Source: Labia minor
Taxonomy: Eukaryota; Arthropoda; Insecta; Dermaptera; Spongiphoridae
Assembly: GCA_963082975.1 (NCBI GenBank)
Contig: OY720344.1
Coordinates: 92,014,538-92,078,537, forward strand
Length of the DNA: 64,000 bases
Direction of reading: 5' to 3'
Under the pieces are notes generated by a model. It saw only the letters and a program-made list of their open reading frames with translations. It was not told the DNA's origin and ran no database searches. How positions within the stretch are numbered: position 1 is the stretch's first letter; each line of letters begins with the position of its first letter. Below are positions 1 through 9,590 of the stretch, one piece after another. Both the position numbers and the translations under genes were made by a program.

Positions 1-1331
1 AAATCAGAATAAATAACACTGCAAAGATAAAATAAATAATAAAAAAAAAATATTTAGAACAATATGATGAATATTATTAAATGAGATAAACTCATTTTAT
101 AATTTATGTTTGATGTCCAGATGTTATAAATATTTTCAAATAAATATTTGTCAGTTGTTCTTTCATGAACTTAAAAAAAAACAACTGAGAAATCGATAAT
201 ATTCATTTGTGTTGTTTTCTTTTATAAAGAATTTTTTTTAAATGTTAATGATAAGAATCTTTCTTTTAAAGTATATAACTAAAAGTTTGAAAGTAATGAA
301 TGATCTGATTATAATCTGTAAATAAATAAGATTTGAAATTATTTTTGTTTTGTTTTTAATTTTTTATCTTGAATAAGGTAGTTAGATTTAAAATATTATA
401 TCTACAAAAATATTTCTCTTTCATCATGTTGTTTTTTTTAATTTCCTTGAAAATCTTATAATTTGTTTGGAATTTTTTTCGCGATATAAACAAATGTAAC
501 TAGTGAACCAATGTGAAAATTTTAATTTCACACATGAACAACTATTTAAAAAAAAAGAATTTTAATTTTTATTTTAATTCTATATAAATAGAAACGGTAA
601 AATTGATGTATAAGTTAATCATTAATCATGGTATATATTTATCATTTGATGAAAAAATGAAGTAAATGAAAAATATACAAATTAGTAGAGGGATAAATTA
701 TAAATAATATAAATATAAAAAAATTTTAATAAAATAACGTTTTTCTCATGGACTAAAAAGAATAAAATAATTTTTCTATAAGCCTGACAAAGTTTATGGA
801 TGAATTTCTTCATATACAATGAAAAACGTTAGGCGCATTTAGTTATATTTATTTATGAAACATCAAGTCAAATTTTTGTAATAATAAAAATTTTATTAAA
901 CACATCAAATAACAAATTTTTTTATTATGTTTTTAGAATTATAAAATATTAAAAAAACATAGATTCCAAACAACGAAAAAATTTCCTTCCACTTTGTTCA
1001 AGGATCGTACACCTCCATTTGGTAACAATATCCTGTACAAGCCATAAACCACTGCTTTAGTACAAATCTAACACGCTTTCCTTGAATAAATTGATTCATG
1101 AAATGGTGACCAAAATATAGTACCATTTTTTCATCTATTTTTCAGAAATTATTCCAAATTTCATGAAATTATTATTCAATAATTGTACTTAATTACTTAA
1201 TATAATTTCGTATTTTGATTAGGTTTATATTTATATTGTATGACTAACTAAAAAATATATAAGTTGATCATGTCATCCAAAATAAATAAAATAAAATAAA
1301 TTTCATAAATATCTTTATAACAGCCGAAAGA
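1..1331. other. AT-rich non-coding DNA, no feature seen
   Basis: I see no exon-like, RNA-like or terminal-repeat structure here. The sequence is AT-rich with homopolymer runs. It could be intergenic, or an intron of the lysyl oxidase-like gene if that gene's 5' exons lie further upstream. Confidence 0.5.
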
Positions 1332-1686
1332 CCAGCGTTCCCAAATGGGGACAATTTATTTTTTGATGTTTTGTAAACTTCAAATGAAAATTTTTTATTT
1401 ATTTGAACTAATTATAACTACTACATAGTAAATAAAAAGAAATTTATAAAAACAATAATACCTTATCATGAATTTACATTTGTTTAAAAATCATAATTAC
1501 TAATTTTTCAATTTTTTGTTTGTTTTTGTTGCAAGCCAGTATTAATAACTGCTTTAGCTATCAAATATACTTTTAAAACAAAAGTTAGATTATAACATGA
1601 TTACACTAGCACAAATTTGGTGTCAAATTTAACAGTTTACAAACGCTATTTAGATTTTTTCTGTTGTTCCCATTTGGGAACGCTGG
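1332..1686. mobile_element. MITE with 18-23 bp terminal inverted repeats
   Basis: The left end reads CCAGCGTTCCCAAATGGG and the right end is its inverse, CCCATTTGGGAACGCTGG; similarity continues a few bases inward with one mismatch. The interior of about 310 bp is AT-rich and non-coding. This is a non-autonomous DNA transposon. No clear target duplication is visible, so the superfamily is not assigned. Confidence 0.75.
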
Positions 1687-2625
1687 CTTCAAATGGGTTT
1701 TAAAGACAATTGATCGATTTCAATATTTTTTTTTCTAATAACACCGTAGGGCATTAAGAGAAATCGAATGGCGATTAAATGACACCAATATTGCTCTTAA
1801 CATTTTAAATATGTAGATTATTATTCTGAAAAAGGTGCAACCTACATAATAATAATATTTTATGACCATATTAAATAAAAATTAGAAGATAAGAAATACT
1901 TATAACTCTTTTTTTCTTAATGATTAGTTATTCATATATTGGGTATTCGTTTTAGATTGAATACTACTACGAGTTTTGATTAAAATTTTAGGAGTTTGAA
2001 AATAACGATTTAGAAAAACGGATTATTAAAGAATCAAAAATTAAAAGGTTTAAATTAATTTTAAGATTTGTAAATTTAAATAGAAAAAGTAGTAGTTAAT
2101 AAACAAATATATTTACTAGATAATATATGATACGAATTTAGTTAAATTAATATTTAATATGAAGTAAGCTATCATTTAGAAGGTCAATATTTTATACATC
2201 TATCTATATTGTTATAATAGTATGAATGTATTATTATTAAAAAACATACATGAAATTTAAAGCATTTAATATAATAAATTAGAAAACATAAAATTTTTAA
2301 AAAGGAAAATTTACATTTTCTAAAAATTAATTTCTCAGCCCATAGTATTTGATTAAATAAAAAATTAAAACACATGAATTGAACATAAATTTATTATTCA
2401 AAAGTAATTTTTCTTATTGAACTTCTAATGACAGGAAGTGGTTTATCATCTAGGTTAATAACGAAGGAGTCAATATTGAAATAGAATAATAAATCACGGT
2501 TAATGCAAATAGGAAATAATTAAATGAGGAATGGATGAAATGTAACACATAAAAATACAAATTTATATATTTTTTTATCTACCAAGTAAATGGATATGAA
2601 ATGATAATGTCAGATTAATAATAAT

Positions 2626-2706
2626 AAAAAAATCTGGAGTGTCTCCATAAGACTATCTCGCAAATTTGAATTGGATTAATTAACATATATTATATTTAAA
2701 TTAAAT
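2626..2706 (+). repeat. Dispersed repeat, copy 1 (inverted partner at 12949-13030)
   Basis: About 80 bp beginning AAAAAAATCTGGAGTGTCTC and containing GACTATCTCGCAA. It is repeated almost identically, in inverted orientation, about 10 kb away. No coding potential. It is probably the end of an AT-rich transposon whose other terminus I could not define. Confidence 0.7.
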
Positions 2707-3021
2707 TTAAATACAATTAAAATTAATAAATAATATTTATTAAAAATTTCGTGATCGCAATACTAAGTCTGGCGAGATAATAAAAAGATTAACATTTAAG
2801 GAAAATATTTTAAAAAACCTTAATCATTTATTTATTTTGTTAGATTTTCATAATAAATATTATCTTAATTTAAAAATGATGATATGGGAGATGTTTTATT
2901 GATGAATTAATAAGTATTTTAATTATCCTCTCTTATGTCATAAATCAGATGCGCATTTAAAAATATGAAAAATGGGTCAGGAAGGTTGTGAAAAATGTTA
3001 TATCCTGTAATTAGTATAGAC

Positions 3022-3331
3022 CAAAGGTTCCCAAACTTTTTTTTGTCGTGAACCCCTTGGCATGTTTTTTGGTTTTGGGTAGACCCCCTAAATTGATTTT
3101 GATTTTTTATAAACGATTTACCTTTTTTTTAGAGACATATCTGAAAAAATCAAAAAATGTATCAAAAGCCATGTCGGACAAATTCAAAAAATCCATGTAG
3201 GAAAACATGTGGACCCCGTATACCCCCATTTTCATTTCATGGACCCCCAAATTTGTTATTCGCTGCCGTAGACCCCCAGGAGGTTAAAATAGACCCCCAG
3301 GGGTCCATATAGACCACTTTGGGAACCTATG
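3022..3331 (+). mobile_element. Non-autonomous hAT element (family H1, copy 1)
   Basis: The 310-bp element has ends CAAAGGTTCCCAAA and the inverse TTTGGGAACCTATG. It is flanked by a perfect 8-bp direct repeat, GTATAGAC, at 3014-3021 and 3332-3339. The 8-bp duplication and CA...TG ends are those of hAT transposons. The interior has repeated GACCCCC motifs and no ORF. A second family member lies in the opposite orientation at 53489-53799. Confidence 0.88.
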
Positions 3332-3449
3332 GTATAGACCTATAGACAATAGAGCATTAAAAATTGCATCTTATCATAAAATTTATACATAGTGTTAATT
3401 ATGATAATTTTTTGATGAATTGTCACTAAAAATATTTAATTCTCTAATG

Positions 3450-3585
3450 CAGGGGTGAGCAATCTTTTTTTCTAAGGGCCAAACTAAAGTTCATTTTTAA
3501 TAAACCTTAAATATTTAATTAACAATTCACATAATACCATAATAATAATGCCTCTTTAAATGTTTCAAAAAATAGCTCATCTTGG
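3450..3585. mobile_element. Short non-autonomous hAT element
   Basis: A 136-bp insertion starting CAGGGGTGAGCAAT and ending with a degenerate inverse, ATAGCTCATCTTGG. It is flanked by a perfect 8-bp duplication, CTCTAATG (3442-3449 and 3586-3593). No coding content. The left end resembles that of the decayed hAT at 33497-34120, so this may be a deletion derivative of the same group. Confidence 0.75.
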
Positions 3586-3615
3586 CTCTAATGTACTTAT
3601 ATATTGAATATATCT

Positions 3616-4100
3616 ATCTATCTTTGTGGCTCTACGGAATTCGAAAGTTCTTGGCCGCAGCAACCACATTCCCCCAAGTACCCCTATCCTAAAATACACA
3701 CATTCAACTCCTATTTTCTCCCATCTTTCTTATGTCTCTTCCTACAGAATCCACCCACTGCGTTCTTGGTATTCCAACCAGACGTTTCCCAATCGGTCTC
3801 CCCACCAATATATTTTTCGCCATACTTTCCTCTCCCATTCTAACCACGTGCCCTGTCTATTTTATAATCCTTACTATATCTGGAGATGCATAGAGGTCAT
3901 ACAATTCCTTGTTATGCCGTTTCCGCCATTCCCCGGTGAATTTATCTTTCTTTTGCCCATAAATGCTGCGAACAATCCTAATTTCAAATACTCTAAATCT
4001 ACTCTCGTCTCCCAGGATGCCTCACACCCATATAATACAACAGGCAAAATAATTGTTTTTTTTATATTTTAATTTTGACTCCCTTTGATAATAATTTTAA
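3616..4100 (-). pseudogene. LINE reverse transcriptase C-terminal remnant
   Basis: Read on the minus strand in shifting frames, this stretch gives the tail of an endonuclease-reverse transcriptase polyprotein: LGDESRFRVFE, then GEWRKRHNKELYDLY, then an RPIGKRLVGIPRTQW-like segment, then GTWGNVVAAAKNFR. Stops and frameshifts make it non-functional. The same part of the same LINE family occurs inside the Helitrons at 5587-6770 and 51410-52414, and in the longer remnant at 23530-24370. The LINE clade is not assigned; it differs from the two jockey-type LINEs in this window. Confidence 0.75.
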
Positions 4101-4614
4101 CCAGACCCTTTACAGGCGTTACCCGATATATAATATATATAGAATTAAATTTTAGTATAATCAAATATTATTAAATTTCTTTTTTTTAAAGAAATATTCT
4201 TAGTTTCTAAACATTTAATCCATTTTAATTTTTCTTGATAGCATGATAAATCTAATATTATACGCAATAAATCAAATTTTAATGTCAAATGAACACCCAC
4301 AATAATTTGAAAATAGTATAATAATTGATGTTTTAGATAATTAAATTGAAATTGAATTAATTTAAAATGTTTTTAATAAAATTAATTTGTTTATTTTATT
4401 TTAAGTCTTATAATTTTATATTTCATCCAATAACAAGAAAATCAAAATTTCTTAAATTGAAATATTATAAACTATATACATATTATTTATGTTAAGACAG
4501 GAGGTTTTCGTTCATATTTGGTATTCACTTGTTAAACAAAAATGAATGTAAATTTTTAGTTTAAGGTAAAGTCGCTTAAAACGTAATCAACCCGTGTGAC
4601 TTCATAATTATACT

Positions 4615-5265
4615 TTTTTTCAATTGAGCATATCTCTTCGGCTCTTTCAATTGAAAATATTAAAAAAGAAAAACAACGATTGTAGGAAGCTTTCATAAAC
4701 AATGGCTTCTCGGAATATGAAATTAAAAAATTCAGAAAAACAAAAAAGACAGAAATCAAAAATGAAAATGAAAAACCAATATACAGATCACAAATAACAT
4801 TTACCTTATATAAAAGGAACAACAGAAAAAATAGCGTCAATATTGAGGAAACACAACTTCAGAGTAACATATAAACCACATAAACAAATGTCTTCTCTCA
4901 CCTCAAATATAAAAGACAAAATTAAAAACGAAAATAATGGAGTTTATAAGGTAACTTGTGAATGTAAAAAAGTATACATTGGTGAAACAAGTAGAAAGAT
5001 TTCTACAAGACTGTCTGAACATGAGAGAGCCATTAGATTGAAACATCCAAATCAATCAGCAATTGCAGAACATGCCTTAACAGGACATAGGACATAAAAT
5101 AAATTTAGATAATGTAGAAACACTTCATATTGAAAGTAATTGGTGGAAAATAAAAATAAAAGAATCTATAGAGAAATTAATAATCATCCCAACAATATTA
5201 ATAAAGAGGATGGATATAGACTTAATAAAAATTCCCTTAAAAATTATCAAAATAACCACAAAAGC
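4615..5265 (+). pseudogene. Penelope-like element fragment with GIY-YIG endonuclease domain
   Basis: The plus strand encodes, with frameshifts, the C-terminal part of a Penelope-like element (PLE) protein. First comes EAFINNGFSEYEIKK, then LPYIKGTTEKIASILRKHN, then the endonuclease core GVYKVTCECKKVYIGETSRK (from about 4943), then AEHALTGH. In the family this is the reverse transcriptase to GIY-YIG linker, the 'GVY...YIG' motif and the helical region after it. An in-frame stop precedes LPYIKG. After GHR the reading continues in another frame as NNHPNNINKEDGYRLN. No reverse transcriptase core is seen, so this is a truncated, dead 3' fragment. Confidence 0.82.
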
Positions 5266-5430
5266 TTTAATAAATACATATGTATCTTATCTTATTATAC
5301 TAGCAAAAATTGTATATATATAAATATATTTGTATTTTTGAAATATTAAACCGCCTAAAGGACTTTTTTGAAATTCACACCATAGATAACAATTATAAAG
5401 AAAATATAGGTATATATCTGTATAGATTTC

Positions 5431-5586
5431 AGCCTCGGGAAAAATCATCATTGTTAGTTTTCTCTTAATTTAAAATAGGAATTTTAATAATAAAAAAATG
5501 GCGCCTGGTAACGCCAGACAGCGCTTGCATAAATACAAAATATTATAAATAAAATAAAATTTAAAATATTTATTTTTATATATATA
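5431..5586 (-). repeat. Family A fragment
   Basis: CCTCGGGAAAAATCATCATT followed by a TTAGTTTTCTC-TTAATTTAAAA stretch matches the middle of family A in reverse orientation. The flanking material (GGCGCCTGGTAACGCC) is diverged or foreign. It abuts the Helitron 3' end at 5587. The boundaries are uncertain. Confidence 0.45.
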
Positions 5587-6770
5587 CTAGCTGCTCAGAG
5601 CTCCTTCGTCGCTCTTCACATCTAGACGGGGGCTCCGCCCCCTGTACCCCCCCGAGTGTCCCTATTCTGAGCTATAACCATCTAACTCCTAACCTGTCCC
5701 ATCTCTCTCACGTTCCTTCCTACATTGTCCACCCTGTTCCCAATTGGTCTTCCACACAGACGTTTTCCAATCGAACTCCCCACCAATATATTTTTCCTCT
5801 CCCATTCTAGCCATGTGCCCTGCCGATCCCAGCCTTCTCTATTTTATGACCTATATCTAAGAGATGCATAGAGGTCATGCAATTCCTTGTTATGCAGTCT
5901 CCGCCATTCCCCGGTGTCCTCATCTTTCTTTGGTCCATAAATGCTGGGAAGAATCCTATTCTCAAATACTTTGAATCTATTCTCATCTCCCAGGGTTATA
6001 GACCATGCCTCCCACCCATATAATACAATTAATAATTTAATAATTTTGATCCCCTTTCCCGATTGTAACCTCGATTTAAATTCTTTGCAAATATTATTCT
6101 CTCTGATACTAATTATTTTGTCTTATCACTATTAATTTCAAACCCCATCAATTTTCCTGCCTCGATTAATTTTTTTATGCTACTTTAAATGTTATTAATT
6201 ATTTAAAAAAAAATCAAAGTAAACAAAATAAAAATAAAATATAAAATTAGCATAACACTAAACTACTATAAAAATAATATTAAAAAATATATTATATATT
6301 AAAATCTTACGTGAAAATCCAATTATGAGATCAAATTTTCTTAATTAAAATAATTTACTCACGTAATCTTAAAAATTAATAGTATTAAATTATAGCCGTA
6401 ATGTGAATGTTTTCAAAGTTTAAAAGGCCAATAAGATCAATTGAGATATTGTAAATATCAATAGATATATAAAAAGATTTTAATCTGCACATTGTTCAGA
6501 ATTTAAATTACCGCCAAATTATCGCCACCAGCGCCTCTATTGACATATTTTTGTTCTACATAATTTCCACTACCCGCCTATACTATATTCTTTATAATTT
6601 TTTTAAAATTTTTCTAATTCAAAAATCGAAAATCGGGCTTCGAGGTCTGGTGGCCAGCCCCTTTGTGCTTCCGTGTAAAAAATTCCAGGTCCCTGCGTGC
6701 GATAGATTTGGCTGGAGAGCTCGGTCAGACAGAAAGACAGACACATTACACTTGCTTTTATTATAATAGA
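5587..6770 (-). mobile_element. Non-autonomous Helitron carrying a captured LINE fragment, copy 1
   Basis: In element orientation (minus strand) the 5' end reads TCTATTATAATAAAAGC. The 3' end has a GGGGGC-GGA-GCCCCC hairpin and finishes GAGCAGCTAG. The flanking bases are A at the 5' side and T at the 3' side, with no target duplication. These are the defining Helitron features: TC start, CTRR end, hairpin, A^T insertion. The interior holds a reverse transcriptase remnant on the minus strand (about 5690-6130), homologous to 3616-4100, and a segment near the 5' end with a GACAGA-type microsatellite. There is no Rep/helicase, so it must be mobilised in trans. Confidence 0.85.
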
Positions 6771-7777
6771 TTTTGTAATAAAATTACGAAATACATATTA
6801 TATTATATCCACAGGTAATATTTTTCTGTCTTTCAGTGCAGTAATACGTACGTTTAAGGGCTGTATGTTTTAAGACTTTTTTTTTTAAATTTATGTTCTT
6901 TTAAATTATTTGAAATTGTTTCAAATATTTTCTCGTTTATTTATTTTAAATAATAATCTTAATCTTAAATATTCTTAAGTTAGCTCATAAGGAATAATTT
7001 TTTTTAAAGTACCGAACCCTGGGTTCGGTGAATAAGGTACTTCTTATTTAATTTCCCAATCAATTCTTTTAAAATTTCTTTTATGTTTGTTTTAATAAAT
7101 CTAAAAATATTTATTTAAAAAAAAATGATTCTAATTATTTACTTTTTTTATAATATAGCTTTTGAATTATTTATAATTTATAAATTTTGTTTTTATTTAT
7201 GAAATTTAAAGAAATCTTTCTTCATATCACTTTTGTAAAGTCTATTTACTATTGCCTGAGTTCTCAGATGAAAATAAATCAATAATTTCTCTCTCTCTCT
7301 TCCTTATATTAAACTTGCTTTTCACGAAAATTCGCCAATCTCTTTTAAATGAATTTAGAGCGAAATATGGAAGATTATTAATGTTCACTCAACTATCCAT
7401 TTGATTAATAATTCATCAATTTAATCAGTCTTTTTGAATTACTTAAATATTCTATATCTTGCCATTTTATATATAGGTTACATTTGACGAATGAATAATT
7501 TTAACACTTTTACCATTATATTAAAAAAAGGTAACTTTTGGATAATCTCTGTTTGATTTCTATTCCATTATTTTTTAAGAATAGAGTTTGACAAAAGAAT
7601 GAAAATCACTCAACTTGAAAGACATTGTTCCTTTATGAATAATCACAGGAAAATGTTTGAACCTAACATCTATAAAGAACATGTAATAATACTTAAAACC
7701 TTTTCCAATATAATTTTCAATTTTTGTAAAAAAAGGTTAAAAACAAAAAATAGAATGTAATAATTAGAAATAAAATA
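6771..7777. other. AT-rich non-coding DNA with one GC-rich palindrome
   Basis: No gene is seen. The only notable element is a near-palindrome around 7008-7042, AGTACCGAACCCTGGGTTCGG then GTACTT a few bases later, described separately. Confidence 0.5.
7008..7042. repeat. GC-rich hairpin, type AGTACC...GGTACT, copy 1
   Basis: AAGTACCGAACCC and GGGTTCGGT pair around a minimal loop, and the outer AAGTACC pairs with GGTACTT after a short spacer. A related hairpin occurs at 34238-34275. The function is unknown; the two may be termini of a repeat family. Confidence 0.5.
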
Positions 7778-7919
7778 TGAGCTGTGGCCAGGCACAGAAT
7801 CGACCGACGATTTGAAATAAATTAATTTCCAGCTACAGAAACAATTTCAAATAGTTTTAATATATCTATTAATGCAATAAAAACAGATATGGATATAACA
7901 TAAATATTTTTAATTTTTT

Positions 7920-9108
7920 ACCGACCGACGATAGTAAGGGAGGTATTGTTTTCACACCAAATTTCACATATGGAGATTTTCACATATCTCCACGAATCAT
8001 GCATTATCTTAACAGAAAATAGTATTTTCAGCAAGATGTCTGTCCGTCCGTATAGATGTGTACACAGTGCCGCCCTAACCACAGGGCTAAATGGGCTATA
8101 GCCCCAGGGCGCAAGCCTTTTGAGGCTGCAATTTTTGATTTGCGATATAGTAAAAATTTATTTTTCATTTTATTAGTTTTTACTTATTTTAAAAAAAAAC
8201 ACTTCTTAAAATATTAAACTGATTTTTATTTCTTTCAAATGTGCTGAAAAAAGATAGATAGAGAAGGGCAACGCGAAATAGGAGTAACACCCTACAGATC
8301 GTAACTTTTGTTTCAGTCGCACTGGAGTTAATATAAGACCACCAATCATATAATAGTTCCGATCAAGTTCTAAGGATTAGACTAAAAAGTGATCGGTACT
8401 GTCATTATTGAGATAATCCCCTCAAATCTGGGTAAACATTTATACCCATCTTTTAAATAAGTAACTTTAAAGAAAAGTTACAATAAAGATAACAGTTTAT
8501 TATAAAAGTAATAAATAGTTTTTTTCTAGTTCTGACACTTTTGTTTTGTATAACTTTTCCGACTCCAATTTGCCATTCTGTGTATTTTGGACATTATTTT
8601 TAGTAGCCCATGGGCGCCGAATTCCTTAAGACGGCCCTGTGTGTACAGCTTGAACGGCTCAACGGATTTTGATGAAATTTGGTATATTGACTTAATGCAT
8701 CAGTATGATGAATTGATCAACTTTTGGTCTATATCCAGAAACCTGAAGTTTTAGTATTAGCGATCGACAATAGGAAGGGAATGGTTATTTTCACACCAAA
8801 TTTCACATGAAGAGATTTTTTTTATATATCACCACACGAATCATCATGCACTTTGTATTGGTTTTATCCTCGAGAAAAATCATCTTTATTAGTTTTTTCT
8901 TAATTTAAAATTATATGACGTCATCCAGCCATTCATGACGTCACAGCCTAGTGTTACATATATATTATAAATAAAATAAAATTAAAAATATTTATGTTAT
9001 ATCCATATCTGTTTTTTATTGCATTAATAGATACATTTAAATTATTTGAAATTGTTTCTGTAGCTGGAAATTAATTTACTTCAAACTGCGCCTGGCCACA
9101 GGTCAACT
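7920..9108 (-). mobile_element. Family A inner copy (inverted), interrupted by a hAT element
   Basis: It begins ACCGACCGACGATAGTAAGG and ends CTGGCCACAGGTCAACT, the complete family A unit in reverse. It contains the AAATTTCACAT segment, a short TGTCCGTCCG microsatellite and the TGTACAGCTTGAACGG block. Two TGACGTCA sites are near 8917-8950. The hAT at 8065-8639 splits it. No ORF is present. Confidence 0.78.
8065..8639. mobile_element. Non-autonomous hAT element nested in family A
   Basis: The 575-bp insertion has ends CAGTGCCGCCCTAACC and the inverse-type AAGACGGCCCTG. It is flanked by a perfect 8-bp duplication, TGTGTACA (8057-8064 and 8640-8647), which is a piece of the family A consensus TGTGTACAGCTTGAACGG. 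Removing the element and one duplication restores the family A sequence. The interior is AT-rich and non-coding. Confidence 0.88.
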
Positions 9109-9590
9109 TATTTAATTTATAATATATAAGGAGGAGCTGGCTGTGACGTCATGAAGGGCTGGGTGACGTCATATAATTTTAAATTAAGAAAAAACTAATA
9201 AAGATGATTTTTCTCGAGGATAAAACCAATACAAAGTGCATGATTCGTAGAGGTATTTAAAAAATCTACTCATGTGAAATTTGGTGTGAAAATAATCCTT
9301 CCCTTCCTATCGTCGATCGCTGATACTACCACTTCCGGTTTTCGGATATAAACCAAAAGTTGATAAATTCATCATACTGATGCATTAAGTCAATATACAA
9401 TATTTTATCAAATGAGCCGTTCAAGCTGTACACATCTATACGGACACACAACGGACGGACGGACAGACAGACGGGCAGAATACTTTTTTCGGTTAACTAA
9501 ATGCATGATTCGTGGAGATATGTAAAAATCTCCCCAAGTGAAATTTGTTGTGAAAACAATACCTTCCCTTACTATTGTCGGTCGGTAAAA

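Larger units (their letters stand above)
7778..9590 (+). mobile_element. Family A outer copy, interrupted by an inverted family A copy
   Basis: The left part (7778-7919) begins GAGCTGTGGCCAGGCACAG, a sub-family variant of the usual GTTGACCTGTGGCCAGG, followed by ATCGACCGACG. It breaks off in an A/T-rich stretch where a reverse-oriented family A copy (7920-9108) has inserted. It resumes at 9109 and ends at ATTGTCGGTCGGTAAAA. The resumed part holds two TGACGTCA palindromes near 9143-9172. The inner copy is itself interrupted by a hAT element, giving three levels of nesting. Confidence 0.75.

Noticed and set aside
3604-4072. Plus-strand ORFs of 79 and 148 codons
   Set aside because: They are antisense shadows of the LINE reverse transcriptase remnant on the minus strand; composition (Ser/Pro/His/Tyr-rich) is that of a reverse-complement frame.
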